Assembly: GCF_963259705.1 (NCBI RefSeq)
Contig: NC_081844.1
Span: forward strand, 40,055,341 to 40,119,340
Length of the DNA stretch: 64,000 bases
Source of the DNA: Myotis daubentonii
Taxonomy: Eukaryota > Chordata > Mammalia > Chiroptera > Vespertilionidae
Direction: 5' to 3'
Shown here: piece by piece, positions 53,585-64,000 of the stretch
Position numbering within the stretch: position 1 is the stretch's first letter
Layout: each line of letters opens with the position of its first letter
Notes under the pieces: generated by a model
Database searches by the model: none
What the model saw: only the letters and a program-made list of their open reading frames with translations
Told to the model about the DNA's origin: nothing
Program-made: the position numbers and the translations under genes

Positions 53585-55750
53585 TCCTCTGAAAAAGTTC
53601 AGTTTAAACCTGTCTAGTTAAGGGCCACTGTCATTCATAGAGACAGCACAGGAATGTGAAAATGTGATTATCAGGGCTTTCTTTTTACAAGTTGTCCCCA
53701 GGTACAAAGGGTGGGATGAGATGGGGAGACAGGAGCAGGAAAGTGGGCTTGCTTCTGCACCCCCTTTTTCCAGGACTTCTCAGCCTCTAAGTTCCAGTCT
53801 TTTCATGGGTCAGGAGGCTGAGCGAGAAGCAAGTTAGGCCTGGCGGGTGCAGTGGCTACTGAGGTACATCCTGTACCCTAGCAGCCAATTGCCATGTGAA
53901 AAGGTTGCTTTCTTCTCTTTTCGAGGTTTTCATGAAATCACTGGAGGATGGACTGCATGCGTTTCTTTGTTGTATTGTTTTTGTTTTGTTTTTACAATTA
54001 TTGACCTTCAGAGCTCATAGAGCTGGTCTGATGATTCCCATTCTGGCGTGTGCGTGTGCGTGTGCGTGTGCGTGTGCTTTAAATGTTTTGTAACCAAGGT
54101 ATACATGCAGTTAGCAGCAGTAATAGTCTCATTTTACATTTGTGTGAAGTCTCTTTATACTAACAGTAAATGCAAAACAGGTGCTGAAAGAAGCCTAAAG
54201 CAACTGGAGCAGGGATGACACATGGGTAGCTGTTATAGTGATTTAACAATTAAGGGTTAGCTGAGAAGCTTGTTGAACTCCGGAGACTGCTCCGTGTCAT
54301 CCTTGTAGAAGTGCCACAACTCAGCGGACTTGCCTGGCCACGTCTTGTCCAGAACTGAAAACGCCCTTTCAATTCATGTTTCCTCGTCCCGCCTGCTCAT
54401 TTTACCAAATGACATGATTATGCGACTCTGCCAAGTTTCCACTTGCCTTCTGTTAACAGGTTTATTTTTGTGTGTTTTCTATTAAACGCACTCTGCGCCC
54501 AACTCAAGCCATCAAAGAACTCACACATTTTTGTAAACTATGTGCAAATCATATAGGTCCTTAGTTCATAAAGTTATAGTGACCATAGCTCCTGTAATCC
54601 TGTGTATTATCAGCACTGAAATACTATCTGGGAGGAAGTTAACAAAACAGACTCAAAATCAGTTGAAAATCCTTTCGAAGACCCTTTCGAAATGCCAAAC
54701 GAATTTTTACCCACAGCAATTTATAGAAGGGGAGAAGTTAAATTTAATCTCTCCTTCCCAACCCTGAAATTCCAGTTCACTTCTTTTATTCTCCCCTCCC
54801 CGCCTTTTAAACGATTTGTCTTGGATGTGATTTCCGTTCCATGTGTACTATGCCTGCTCTCAGTTAAAGGCTACAATTAAGTCTTTTGTTTGTTCTGTCT
54901 GCAATTCATTCCTGACCAGGGATGAGAGCTCAGAGAGCGCTTCTGCAGCTTCTCCCACAATGAAGATGAAGGAAACAGCTAGCTGTTCTAATGTGAATCA
55001 CCAGACACATGACAAAACAAACTCACCTTCATCTAAAATGGGATGTGGGATTTTATTTCATCAGCCACCTGTCAAGCTAACCCACTTACAAATTCTAAAA
55101 TAAGTTTTTAATCTTTGCATTAGTGTTTCTTTCCATCTTCGTTCTCAAAAACCACATCAAATGTTGAACGACATGCTCTTTCTTGGGTTGCTGTATACTA
55201 GGTACTTTCACTTCTAAAAAGCAATGAATAGACTATGTTAAAGTATTGCTTTGTTTCTTCCAGTCTGGTTTAGGAAGGCCAGAGTTACCACTCAGTTTAG
55301 CATGTTTCAGAACTAGGTGCTGGGAAAACACCCTTCTTTCTGGGTTTTCTCATGCAGCAGCGAGTCATGTTTATTATGAAGGATTGCATGGGTCATTGGA
55401 AAAATAAAACGGACCTCATAATGTTAGTTTAGCAAAAGATTAGGTGTCTCGTAAATATCTAAAAAGTCCTTAGCCATCTGAAAAACAACAAGAATCTTTA
55501 TTTTTTGATGAAACTTATTTATTATGAACTCCTCTATAATTAGGCAACCAAGACCTAAACTCTGAGAAGATTTTAAGATTATAAAATGGGTCAGGAAGTG
55601 GGAATGAAAGGCAGCTTCGGACCCTTTGTTCCGTGTTTCCTTAACCAGATGAAAAAGGGGGTATAGGCTTTATCTCCAAAAGGACACAGTCTTCCCATTC
55701 AGTTCCTCTGGGATTGATCGCACAGACTTCACGGTTCTCTGCCTGCTATT
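53585..55750. other. Intergenic DNA with a GTGTGC repeat
   Basis: About 2.2 kb. Only the hexanucleotide repeat at 54046-54077 stands out. No gene. No splice-flanked exon recognised. Confidence 0.45.
54046..54077 (+). repeat. (GCGTGT)5 repeat
   Basis: Five GCGTGT units plus a partial unit. It encodes a spurious Ala/Cys-rich stretch on the minus-like frame and is of Z-DNA-prone alternating purine-pyrimidine composition. Confidence 0.93.
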
Positions 55751-55754
55751 GAAG

Positions 55755-55955
55755 GCCCTGCAATGTGACCTTTGCTCACTTATTTGAACTGATTTACTCA
55801 CACATGTCTCCCCTTCAGTCAGACCTTCCTGGGCTTATGCCTCTTTCTTTGCTTAGACGCTGCCCTTTTCTCCACATAATACCGTCTGGAATTCTGCTTC
55901 CTTTAGAGTTCAGCTCACATCAGTCTCTCCCTCCTCTGAACTTCAAAACTTAGAT
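55755..55955 (+). mobile_element. L2 LINE fragment
   Basis: TGACCTTTGCTCACTTATTT, TCAGACCTTCCTGGGCTTAT and TTTAGAGTTCAGCTCACATC fit the L2 3' region, forward. Confidence 0.65.
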
Positions 55956-56156
55956 CTATACCATTTTATATTTTAAATTTTATTTTTATATGACTTTACA
56001 TTACATGCTTATTATGAACTATATTTTATATCCACCACCAGCAACACAATCGTTTATACATCTTATTATTTAATTGAAGGGCCAGGAATTGTAAATGGGC
56101 TTGTTTTATTCCTCTGTCCATCACCCCAGTTCTGGTGATTTGAATTGGAGATTAAA

Positions 56157-56514
56157 TGCTATGGACTGAATGCTTGTGCCCCGCCACTCCCAATGCACAT
56201 GTGGAAGCCCTAATCCTCAGTGTGATAGTATTCAGTGGTGGGAGGTAACTAGGTCATGATGGTGGAGCCCTCATAAATGAGATTAGTGCCCTTATAAAAA
56301 AATGCAAGAGAGATGATGTCTCTCTCTCCACCATGTGCGGATACAACAAGAAGGCGACTGTCCATCAACCACAAAGAGGGCTCTCACCAGGGGCCTGACC
56401 TCACTGGCACTCTGATCTCAGACTTCTAGCCTCCAGAAGTATGAGAAATAACTATTCGTTGTGTAAGCCACCCGGTTTATGGTATTTTTCTTATACAGCC
56501 TGAACTGACTAAGA
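56157..56514 (+). mobile_element. MST-type LTR (ERVL-MaLR), solo
   Basis: Nearly full LTR: TGCTATGGACTGAATGCTTG at the 5' end, GGAGCCCTCATAAATGAGAT in the middle, AGAAGTATGAGAAATAACTA, then GTAAGCCACCCGGTTTATGG and the end GAACTGACTAAGA. It is of the MSTA/MSTB group. No internal viral sequence. Confidence 0.85.
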
Positions 56515-56717
56515 TTCGAAGCAAACAAGTCAGTCAGACTATAGTCAGAGAACCCAAAGTTGGTGGTGTAGTAGAAATGATTTAAAATAGGGAACAAAGG
56601 TGTTGGGAGAGCAAAAAAGGCAAATAGTAAATAGTGATGTTAGATATTAGCAATAGGAAGAAATTGTCAACACCTCCAGGGCTGAAGGGACAAAAAGAGG
56701 AGGTGGTTTCACTAGAG

Positions 56718-56929
56718 CGGTGGTTCTCAACCTGTGGGTCGCGACCCCTTTGGCGGTTGAACGACCCTTTCACAGGGGTCGCCTAAGACCATCCTGCATA
56801 TCAGATATTTACATTAAGATTCATAACAGTAGCAACATTACAGTTATGAAGTAGCAATGAAAATAATTTTATGGCTGGGTCACAACATGAGGAACTGTAT
56901 TTAAAGGTCCAGAAGGTTGAGAACCACTG
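56718..56929 (-). mobile_element. SPIN-like non-autonomous hAT transposon, copy 2
   Basis: 212 bp bounded by CGGTGGTTCTCAACCTGTGG and GGTTGAGAACCACTG. Flanks CACTAGAG (56710-56717) and CACTAGCG (56930-56937) are an 8-bp duplication with one mismatch. It contains GGTCGCGACCCCTTTGGCGG and GGTCGCCTAAGACCATC. It is opposite in orientation to, and the same length as, copy 1 at 1261-1472. Confidence 0.88.
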
Positions 56930-56937
56930 CACTAGCG

Positions 56938-57515
56938 TTTAGGAGCTGGGTCTGCTCGGCAGGAAATGAGGCCGCCAAGGGGAGGGCTACCCTGGGGAAA
57001 CCGGGACCACAGAGGACTTGGCCACCAGAAACGCTGGTCAAAGCCAGGAGAGAAGGAGAGGCATGCTCTGGCTTCTTCCTACCTCCTACACTCCAAACTC
57101 CTGCCAATGACTCTTATTGGCCAAATTAACTAGAAGCCAATTGGCAGAGCAGCCAGGCCAGTGTGTTTTGCAGAAATCAACCCTCTGTTGTACAAAACAG
57201 AGCAGGGGAAGCAGATGAAAGAGATCTGAGAGCAAAGAATAACACACTGATGGGCCAGAATTGAACAAATTCAAAGCTGTTCTATATGTGGTGAAACTAC
57301 AGATAGTTCAAAATAATTCACAAGTAACTTGTTTCCAATATCTTTACTAAAACTATTATTTCTGACTGATCACAATGTAATAATTTAGACTTCTTAAATA
57401 ATAATTTATAATTCCTTTTATTTTATTATAAATTATAGAAGAAACACCGAGTCTCTTTTCTATCTTTGGCCTACTTCAAAAAGATTGTAACTATTCTGGT
57501 ATCTAACCATAAGCG
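56938..57515. other. Intergenic DNA, nothing recognised
   Basis: A GC-richer part up to about 57120, then AT-rich. No gene or named repeat. Confidence 0.45.
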
Positions 57516-58078
57516 TCCTATCTAATAAAAGACAAAAAGGGTAATTAACCATACCTCTGCTATGCTTCCCATTGGCTAATCAGCGCCATATGCAAATTAA
57601 CCACCCTCCAAGATGGTGGCTAATTTGCATACTGCAGGCAGGGCTGGCCAGCGCCAGATGCCACCTGGGCCGGGTGCGGCCCTGGGTGGCCTGGCTTAGG
57701 CTGCGCAATCGAGTCACCTAAGCCCCGCCCCAGTTGGGACCCCTGTGTGCCGCCTAAGCCCCGCTGCCAGCTGGGACCCCATTGCTATCCCAGAGCAGGC
57801 AAGTGCGGAGGGCAGGCGGCCCCCAGGTGGGCCTGCTCCTGGGATGCCATGGCGATCCCAGAACAGAAAAGTTCCCAGCACCCAGCAGGGCCTGCCCCGG
57901 TCTCTGAAGTGATCCGGTGATCCATGAGCAGGAAAGTGCAGCCTGCAGGCAGCACTGCACCCTGGCCACAGCTCAAGGGAGAGAAAAACATGCAGTGGAG
58001 GCCAGGAGCCTGAGAGATCAACACAGAGGGACTCCTGCTCCAAGCCTCCACGGTGTGGCTGGTGCCAGGCCCCCAGCA

Positions 58079-58080
<2 letters not shown>

Positions 58081-58124
<44 letters not shown>
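58081..58124 (+). repeat. (CA)22 microsatellite inside Helitron
   Basis: Twenty-two uninterrupted CA units between the first and second internal module of the Helitron. Confidence 0.97.
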
Positions 58125-58125
<1 letters not shown>

Positions 58126-58171
58126 CTCCTGCTCTGAGCCTCCAATGCTGCTGGGGGCAGACCCCCAGCGG

Positions 58172-58180
<9 letters not shown>

Positions 58181-58222
<42 letters not shown>
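58181..58222 (+). repeat. (CA)21 microsatellite inside Helitron
   Basis: A second CA tract, preceded by an interrupted GATACACATA, between the second and third internal module. Confidence 0.97.
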
Positions 58223-58224
<2 letters not shown>

Positions 58225-58364
58225 ACGCATGCTCCGAACCTCTGCTGCCAGACTGTGGCTGTCAGTAGGACATCCACTGAGGGCTCCTGGACTGTGAGAA
58301 GGGCAGGCTGGGCTGAGGGGACCCCACCCCCCAGTGCATGAATTTCGTGCACCGGGCCTCTAGT

Positions 58365-59110
58365 TAAAATATATATGAATTATGAAATATGTCTCCTAAC
58401 AACCTAGTCCTCTAAATTCTAGCTGCTCCTCCACTTATATTTATTTAATGAATTCTCCACTTGTTAACATATCCAAAATTAGTCTCATTTTTACTAGCAG
58501 AGATTTTTCATTTGAAAGTAATAGACATCCAACTCAAACTAGCTTAAACAAAGAAGAAAATGAATTGGCTTAATATAATTGGGAAGTCTCTAAATCTTGT
58601 ATTTCAGGTATAGCTGGATCCAGGAGCTTAAATGAGATCACTTAAAAATCTCTTTCTCTCTCTCGCCATGTCTTGCTTCCCTCTTTTTAATTTAATTTTC
58701 AGATAGGTTTCATGTGTGACCTGTAGAATCCAGGAATAACTCTGAGTGCTCTGCTGGGATCACATGCCCACCCAGAGAACCAGTCACTAGAGCTAAGTCT
58801 AGAGTAGATTCTGATTGTCCAGAAATAGGTCAGGAAATTACCACTTGGAATGAGGCTGAGGGTGTGATCTTCCCCATCCAGACTCCATTACAGTTTGAGA
58901 AGGAGGTTCTTTCCAAAGAAGGGAATGCTGAAAAGATTAAAACATATATTCACTATACTCATTCCTTCTCCTAATACCAATTTTGTCAACCATTCAAGTT
59001 AAAAACTACCTGCTCTCTATCTCTTGCCTCCAGATCGAATCAATCCTTAAATCCTATCATTTATTCCTTGACAATAATTCTATTATCTGTCCTTTGCTTT
59101 TATTTTCATT
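58365..59110. other. Intergenic DNA, nothing recognised
   Basis: AT-rich and mixed sequence without a named repeat or gene. Confidence 0.45.
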
Positions 59111-59117
59111 GCCAGGA

Positions 59118-59332
59118 CCTGAATCTAGACCAGATTTCCTCAACCATGGCACAGATGATATGAGTTGCATAATTCTTTGTTGTATGGTGTTCTCTGTGCA
59201 TTCTAGGGTATTAACTGCATGCCTGGTCTCTATCCAATGGAGGAACATTCACATTGTGTGACAAACAAAAATATCTCCAGATATTGCAAATGTTTCCTAG
59301 GGAGCAAAATCTCTGGTTGAGAATGTTTGATT
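59118..59332 (+). mobile_element. MER20-type hAT remnant
   Basis: TTTCCTCAACCATGGCACAG, then AATTCTTTGTTGTATGGTGT, TCTCCAGATATTGCAAATGT and the end CTGGTTGAGAATG match the mammal-wide MER20 non-autonomous hAT family. Diverged. Confidence 0.75.
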
Positions 59333-59509
59333 TAGACATTTGTTATATTACATTTGGGCTATTGTGACAGTCTTTTAACTAGTGTGTCTAGTCCTATTAT
59401 CTCTCCTTCTACTTTTGTTTTCATACAGTATTGTCACAACTGAATTATTAGAGTACCACATTGATATAAAAATCTTTTAATAAGATTTCTGTCAATTTTT
59501 CTCTTCCAC

Positions 59510-59960
59510 TGACTAAATAAAGACCAGATTCTGACTTCTGTATTGAAACCCATAACCTATTACTACTCAGCTAACCATAAGGGAATATTTTTCCGCTCAT
59601 ACGGGAACACCCCGGTTTTGCTTGTGTTTTCTAAGTTTGTGGTCCTACTGCTTTGTAGTCAGCAGTGTCTTCTCTCAACTCAACTTGTCAAACTCTCAAA
59701 TTCTTATGTGTCCTATAAAACCCGCCTCTGATGCTACCTTCTCTTCTTCCCCAGGAACTCTTCCTCAGATCTTCCTCCTTTGTCCCTACTACAGCTTTAT
59801 CCCAGTACATCTGCTCTCACTCATTACATTTCGGCTTTGGTCACTCATTTGACTCATAGCATTGTTATTGTTTATGCTAATATCTTATCATTCCTACAGG
59901 AGGAGAGAGATTGAAATGTGTGTTACTATCGCCGGCATCACTGCTTAGCCATGTCTTAGA
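59510..59960 (+). mobile_element. L2 LINE fragment
   Basis: Diverged L2-like sequence with CTAAGTTTGTGGTCCTACTG, AAAACCCGCCTCTGATGCTA and CCAGGAACTCTTCCTCAGAT. Confidence 0.55.
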
Positions 59961-60284
59961 GGGCAAGTTATTCACTTTCCTGTGTGCTGTTCTCTATAAG
60001 TTCAGTGGAGATAGTCACACCCATCATGCCTATCTCACGTGTTTTTTTGAGAATGAGAAAAATAAGATGAATTAATCTCAGAGAGGAAAGGACTACAGAG
60101 TTCTTACGTGAATCCTCATAAGATTCACTGTGACTTGCTACACAGATGGTCAACATATATTTGGGAATGGGTGGGGAAGTGAGAAGAATGATTTGTGGAT
60201 GTGACTGGCTTAGAGACCAACCCAGGATTTCGTACTTTCACTTAGATATTAATTTGATTATCATAGTTATAGCGGTGGTAGAAA

Positions 60285-60950
60285 AAAATGAAGGAGTCAC
60301 GGGAAGGTAAATGGTGCAGTCACTTTCACAAGCAATCTGTTAAGCATAGATTTACCAAATGACCCAGGAATTCCACTCCTAGGTATTTACCACCCCTCCA
60401 AAAATGAAAACATATGTCCATCCAAAAATTCGTACCAGAACGTTTACAGCAGTATTATTCATCTTATTCACCATTAGCCAAATGGTGGAAACAACCCCAA
60501 ATGTCCATCAGCTGATGAATGGATAAACAAAATGTGGTATATCTTTTCGACAAATTATTATTCTGCACAGAAAAAAGGATGAAGCTCTGATATATGTGAC
60601 AATGTAGCTAAACCTTTAAAACATTATGCTAAGTGAAAGAAGATAGTCACAATAAATCTCATATTATATCATTCCATTTATATAAAATGGCCTGTATAAG
60701 TAAATTCATATAGACAGAAACTAGGTTAGTGGCTGTTTAGGCTGGGGAAGGCAGAAGATAGAGGACAAAGGAATGAGATCTAAATGGTGTGGGGTTTCTT
60801 TGTGAGGTGATGAAAATGTTCTAAAATTGACTGTGCTGATGGTTGCAAATAAGTATAAATATACTAAAAAAACACTGAACTGTACACTTTAAATGGGTAA
60901 AGTGTATAGTATATGAATTATATTTCAAGGAAGCTGTTACTTAACAGAAC
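60285..60950 (+). mobile_element. Older L1 fragment (ORF2 end and 3' UTR)
   Basis: AAATGGTGCAGTCACTTTCA, ATGACCCAGGAATTCCACTC, then AATGTCCATCAGCTGATGAA and GATAAACAAAATGTGGTATA follow the L1 ORF2 3' region with stops and indels. The 3' part, ACTGAACTGTACACTTTAAA, is an older L1 3' UTR. Non-functional. Confidence 0.85.
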
Positions 60951-60976
60951 AAAACTCTAAAACCAACCATCCCCCC

Positions 60977-60980
<4 letters not shown>

Positions 60981-61026
<46 letters not shown>
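60981..61026 (+). repeat. (GA)23 microsatellite
   Basis: Twenty-three GA units near the end of the L1 fragment at 60285-60950. Confidence 0.97.
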
Positions 61027-61029
<3 letters not shown>

Positions 61030-61955
61030 CCACAACCTACCAATATTTAAATTTCTTAAATCAAAACAGGTAAGTTCATCAAAGACCAGCTGTTAAGCCC
61101 AGGGATTGTGTTATGCATGTCTTTGGTGTTAGTCTTTTGTTTGATCCAAGTCATTCCTTTTCCCCTGGCAGAAATTGCGTTCTGCTTTCTCTGCATCTGT
61201 CTTCTTCTGATGCTGAACTTGGTGACTTATAGATCCATAGGATCCTATTAACTTGCCAATACTAATTCTCCGTGTTTGACTTAGCTACGTCAGGTTGTCA
61301 AAACAGGTAGTCTTACTACAAAGGATTATCCTTATGGTAGGATGCAGAGGAGAAACTCCCAGGCTTCCAAACTACAGGGAATACTCGAATGGCATCCACT
61401 TCTGCCAATGCATTTAAGTTGTGGCCAAACAGTTATAGAAAAGAAACTTTTGCAGACCCTGAGCTTTTGTTGCCAGAGTTATCCTGTCTTCTTTGTGCTC
61501 TCAGACACATGCTGAGACCACCACTGAATTGCTGAAGAGATTTCATTTCTCTGTGTAATACAGAGATTGTTCTACGCAGGTGCAATTCCATTTTCCAATA
61601 TATTTTCTCCTTGAAGCATAACGGGAATGTGTGAGGCTCCCAACCCTTTTCTGTGAGTGGATGTTTTAACCTATGTGAGTTAATGAGGACGTTTGGTCTC
61701 ACGACCTCTTTTGCAAACCTCCTCTCTGTGGTCTCTGGCAATTCTAGGCTTCTTGTCTGACATGATGCCCTCTGTGTTAGCACACTCAGGGACCTGACTC
61801 CTCTTTCTCTCCTGGGGCCAGAGAGAAAGGGATGGAGAAGATGCCTCTACTCTCCTCTTGCCCCCTATCCCTTTAGCTTCTTCAATCAGAAAACATCAGC
61901 TGACATGGCATATGTCACATTTAGCAAAATACAGTAATAGCAATAACTGGAAAAT
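61030..61955. other. Intergenic DNA, nothing recognised
   Basis: About 0.9 kb of mixed sequence. The 116-residue minus-strand frame at 61433-61783 shows no known domain. Confidence 0.4.
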
Positions 61956-61959
61956 TAAT

Positions 61960-62145
61960 ATTAACACTTATTGAGCACTTGCAATTCATCATTAACTATC
62001 CTGGCTGCCTTACTGAATCTCAACAACTCTGAATGGGTACTATGAATGTGTAACCAAGTTTGAGTGAGATGAAGCCACTTGCCACAGGTAGAGCTAAGAC
62101 GTTAACTTAGGCAGTCTCACCCATCCATGCTTTTAACCACTGCCA
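61960..62145 (-). repeat. MIR-type SINE, reverse
   Basis: ACACTTATTGAGCACTTGCA followed by AACAACTCTGAATGGGTACT and GATGAAGCCACTTGCCACAG fit the reverse of a MIR-family element. Confidence 0.65.
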
Positions 62146-62229
62146 AGGTTCACGTTTACGTGGTTTGGAATTTTCTTTGTACACATGAGGGAAATGACCG
62201 TATGATGCAGCTTTCACAACATGAGCATC

Positions 62230-62655
62230 CTTGTGCTGGACTCTTCTGCCTGTCCTCCAGGCTTTCTCCACGTCCCTCCACTCTGCTTTGTGCATCCAGA
62301 GATCCACCCATGGCTCTCTTGCCCTTTGACCTCAGCAGGAGATTGGAGGGAGGAAGAGGAGAGAGGTCAGCTCCCTCTTGCCTTGTCCCTGATCTCTGGC
62401 CTAGCCCCCCTACCACAGGTGCCAACCTCCTGTCAAGTGGCTCTCTTCACTCAGCACTCTCTGGCTCCGGTGCTGGTAACCATTCTCCCCTTTGGCTTAG
62501 GGGTGGTAACACCTGCTGTACTATCGCCAGCACTAATCTCTGTGGTTTCTCTACATCCTGCCCACACCTTTGCAAATAGATTCTTTATTCAACTCTCCTT
62601 GAATTTCCCTGTTATGAGTATGCCATTTGTTTCCTACTGGGACCTTAACTGACCC
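62230..62655 (+). repeat. Ancient interspersed repeat, family unassigned
   Basis: The order GGTAACACCTGCTGTACTAT, AAATAGATTCTTTATTCAAC and TTTGTTTCCTACTGGGACCT is one I have seen repeatedly in mammalian genomes, probably the 3' part of an old retroelement. The 143- and 150-residue frames across it are not convincing genes. Confidence 0.4.
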
Positions 62656-62659
62656 AGTC

Positions 62660-64000
62660 CTTATGGGCGTGCCCCAATCCCTAACCTGGTTCCACCTTCA
62701 GTTCACACTGCTTTGTCACATGGACCCTGGGTAAACTGCTTCTTTCCACAGAAGAGGATGTTCAATCCTGGTTCTTTCCTGAATCCTGCAGTGTTAACAA
62801 TAGGCGTTGGGAGGGCGGTGGGCCTGGGGAGCAGGGGAGGGGCCACAAGGTTCCTCCAATTCTGGTTCAGGTTTGCCACCAGGGAGGGCTCTGGGTCTGC
62901 TGGCACCTTATTAACTAATTGCAGCTCCCAAGGACATACAGTAATTATGTCCTCAGTGACAATATGGCCAAACCTAATTTGAACAAAAATATTTCTCTTA
63001 TTACTAGGCTGTGGCCCAGGCTTGCAGAACAGTGTGTCTTCATTATTGTACCTAAAATCATCAGATTAATGTTTTTTTCCCCCCTGCTCTGTTTAGGGCC
63101 TTAGAAACCTGAACAGAAGCCTCTAATAGCTTTTAGTGGCTCCCCAGAGAATGTTACCAACTGTGATAAAATTATTTTGATTCAGAATTTGGAGGTGGGG
63201 ATTTAGAAAATTGCTCACCAGTTCTTTCTCGTTCGTAAGTAAATTGAGATGAACATGTTTGCTTCTTTGGTAACGTTTATCTGCTTCACCTCCCCTCTCC
63301 CACTCCCACCCCAAATTCTGAATATAAGAGTAAATATGGAGTCCTTGGGAAGACCTTCAGAAATGTACCTAATTCAGTTTTGAGGGGTCAAGAGATCTTC
63401 TTGCAGGAAGTTACAGGTGTTGGCCAAGGATTTCCTTGGTGGAGGGAATAGTCTGTGCAAAAGCACAGAGGCAGGAGAAAACATGAGAAATTTGGGGAAC
63501 TGAATGCAGGACTACACAAATCCCAGGGTTTATGCAGTTCAAACATCCTCAGATAACAAGGATGAGAGACCAGACATGGCGTCGGTAAGGTCACATGGTT
63601 GTGCATAGCTACCATCTGTTCTGGTTGTTTAGCTCATTCCTGCAGTGGTATATATGCACACACATATAATGTATTCTACATAGGTATTCGTGTTCTTGGG
63701 TCCTTGCTTTACAAGGTTATGTCTTTGATAGTACTCCTGCTCTTTTAGTTTCCATCTAGACTTCTAACTCGATGACTGTATTTTCATGTACCATTTAAGA
63801 TGACCTCCTCTCCCTTGACAGCCTAAAGTGTTTTTTCATCCATGTCAGCTCCGAGGCATCTTGAACCTTCCTTTTCTGCAAGCAGAATAAGTTTCCCTCA
63901 AGGATCTTTGAAGAACCCGCTTCAGACTTTTCTGCTTAGAGGAAATTCCTTTTGCACCCGAGAAGACGACAGCTGGCTGCATTAAAAGAAAGCACTGGGA
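62660..64000. other. Intergenic DNA at the window edge
   Basis: About 1.3 kb without a recognised gene or repeat. The short CA-like stretch at 63652-63668 is too small to matter. Confidence 0.45.

Larger units (their letters stand above)
57521..58363 (+). mobile_element. Long non-autonomous Helitron with CA-punctuated internal repeats
   Basis: The 843-bp element starts TCTAATAAAAGACAAAAAGG after a host A and ends TGCATGAATTTCGTGCACCG then GGCCTCTAG followed by T. The early part (ATTGGCTAATCAGCGCCATA, CAAGATGGTGGCTAATTTGC) matches the Helitron at 43094-43818. Its 3' half holds repeated GCTCC-GCCTC modules separated by long CA tracts at 58081-58124 and 58181-58222. No Rep/helicase gene. The long Cys/Val and Thr/His frames across it are simple-repeat artefacts. 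Confidence 0.92.
22300..64000. other. Intergenic flank upstream of GALNT7
   Basis: No open frame here has recognisable protein homology apart from L1 ORF2 fragments. Open frames are short and usually coincide with SINEs, simple repeats or Helitrons. A non-coding RNA divergent from the GALNT7 promoter is possible but I see no specific support. Individual repeats and unannotated gaps are given separately. Confidence 0.7.

Noticed and set aside
57714..58352. Cys/Val-rich frame of 212 residues and Thr/His-rich frames on the other strand
   Set aside because: They are translations of CA/TG microsatellites inside a Helitron.
62127..62652. Overlapping frames of 143-150 residues as a possible novel gene
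   Set aside because: The underlying DNA resembles an old interspersed repeat, there is no domain, and the frames overlap each other on both strands.
1..64000. CRISPR array, prophage, operon or other prokaryotic system
   Set aside because: No spaced direct-repeat array, no dense coding and no bacterial signals. All repeated units are explained by eukaryotic transposons or microsatellites.

Overview
The window is vertebrate nuclear DNA, almost certainly from a vesper bat (Vespertilionidae). It carries many tRNA-derived VES-type SINEs, several HeliBat-type Helitrons (TC start, terminal hairpin, CTAG end, insertion between A and T), SPIN-like and other short hAT elements with intact 8-bp target duplications, and mariner-type MITEs, on top of the usual mammalian MIR, L2, L1, MER and MaLR remnants. 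No prokaryotic gene organisation, tRNA or rRNA gene, or CRISPR array is visible.

The one protein-coding gene I can support lies on the minus strand: coding exon 1 of GALNT7 (21461-21586), which gives 42 residues with a short basic cytosolic tail and a signal anchor and ends at a GT splice donor. It sits inside a roughly 2.1-kb CpG island (about 20160-22290). Transcription runs right to left, so 1-21460 should be GALNT7 intron 1 and everything right of about 22300 is upstream flank. The other open frames in the island are GC-driven shadows. Frames elsewhere fall in repeats or have no recognisable homology.

Layout. 1-20150: intron 1, holding a SPIN copy, a 5'-inverted L1, Helitrons, hAT and mariner MITEs, VES SINEs, MIR/L2 remnants and one stretch that looks like a possible regulatory element (about 9690-10060). 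20160-22290: CpG island promoter with exon 1. 22300-64000: upstream intergenic DNA with L2, L1, MIR and LTR relics, a fairly recent L1 with a perfect 13-bp duplication, a 47-bp L1 insertion with a 17-bp duplication, two larger non-autonomous Helitrons (43094-43818 and 57521-58363), a Helitron nested in a MaLR LTR, and a second SPIN copy.

I found no convincing new gene system. The points most worth a second look are the leader/promoter of GALNT7 (no ATG for about 855 bases upstream of the start, a purine-rich G-quadruplex candidate, a TATA/E-box pair), the Helitron that carries CA-repeat-punctuated internal repeats, a 38-bp exact duplication beside a SINE tail, and several unusually clear retrotransposition footprints. 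Repeat family names are from memory of consensus features and have not been checked against a library.
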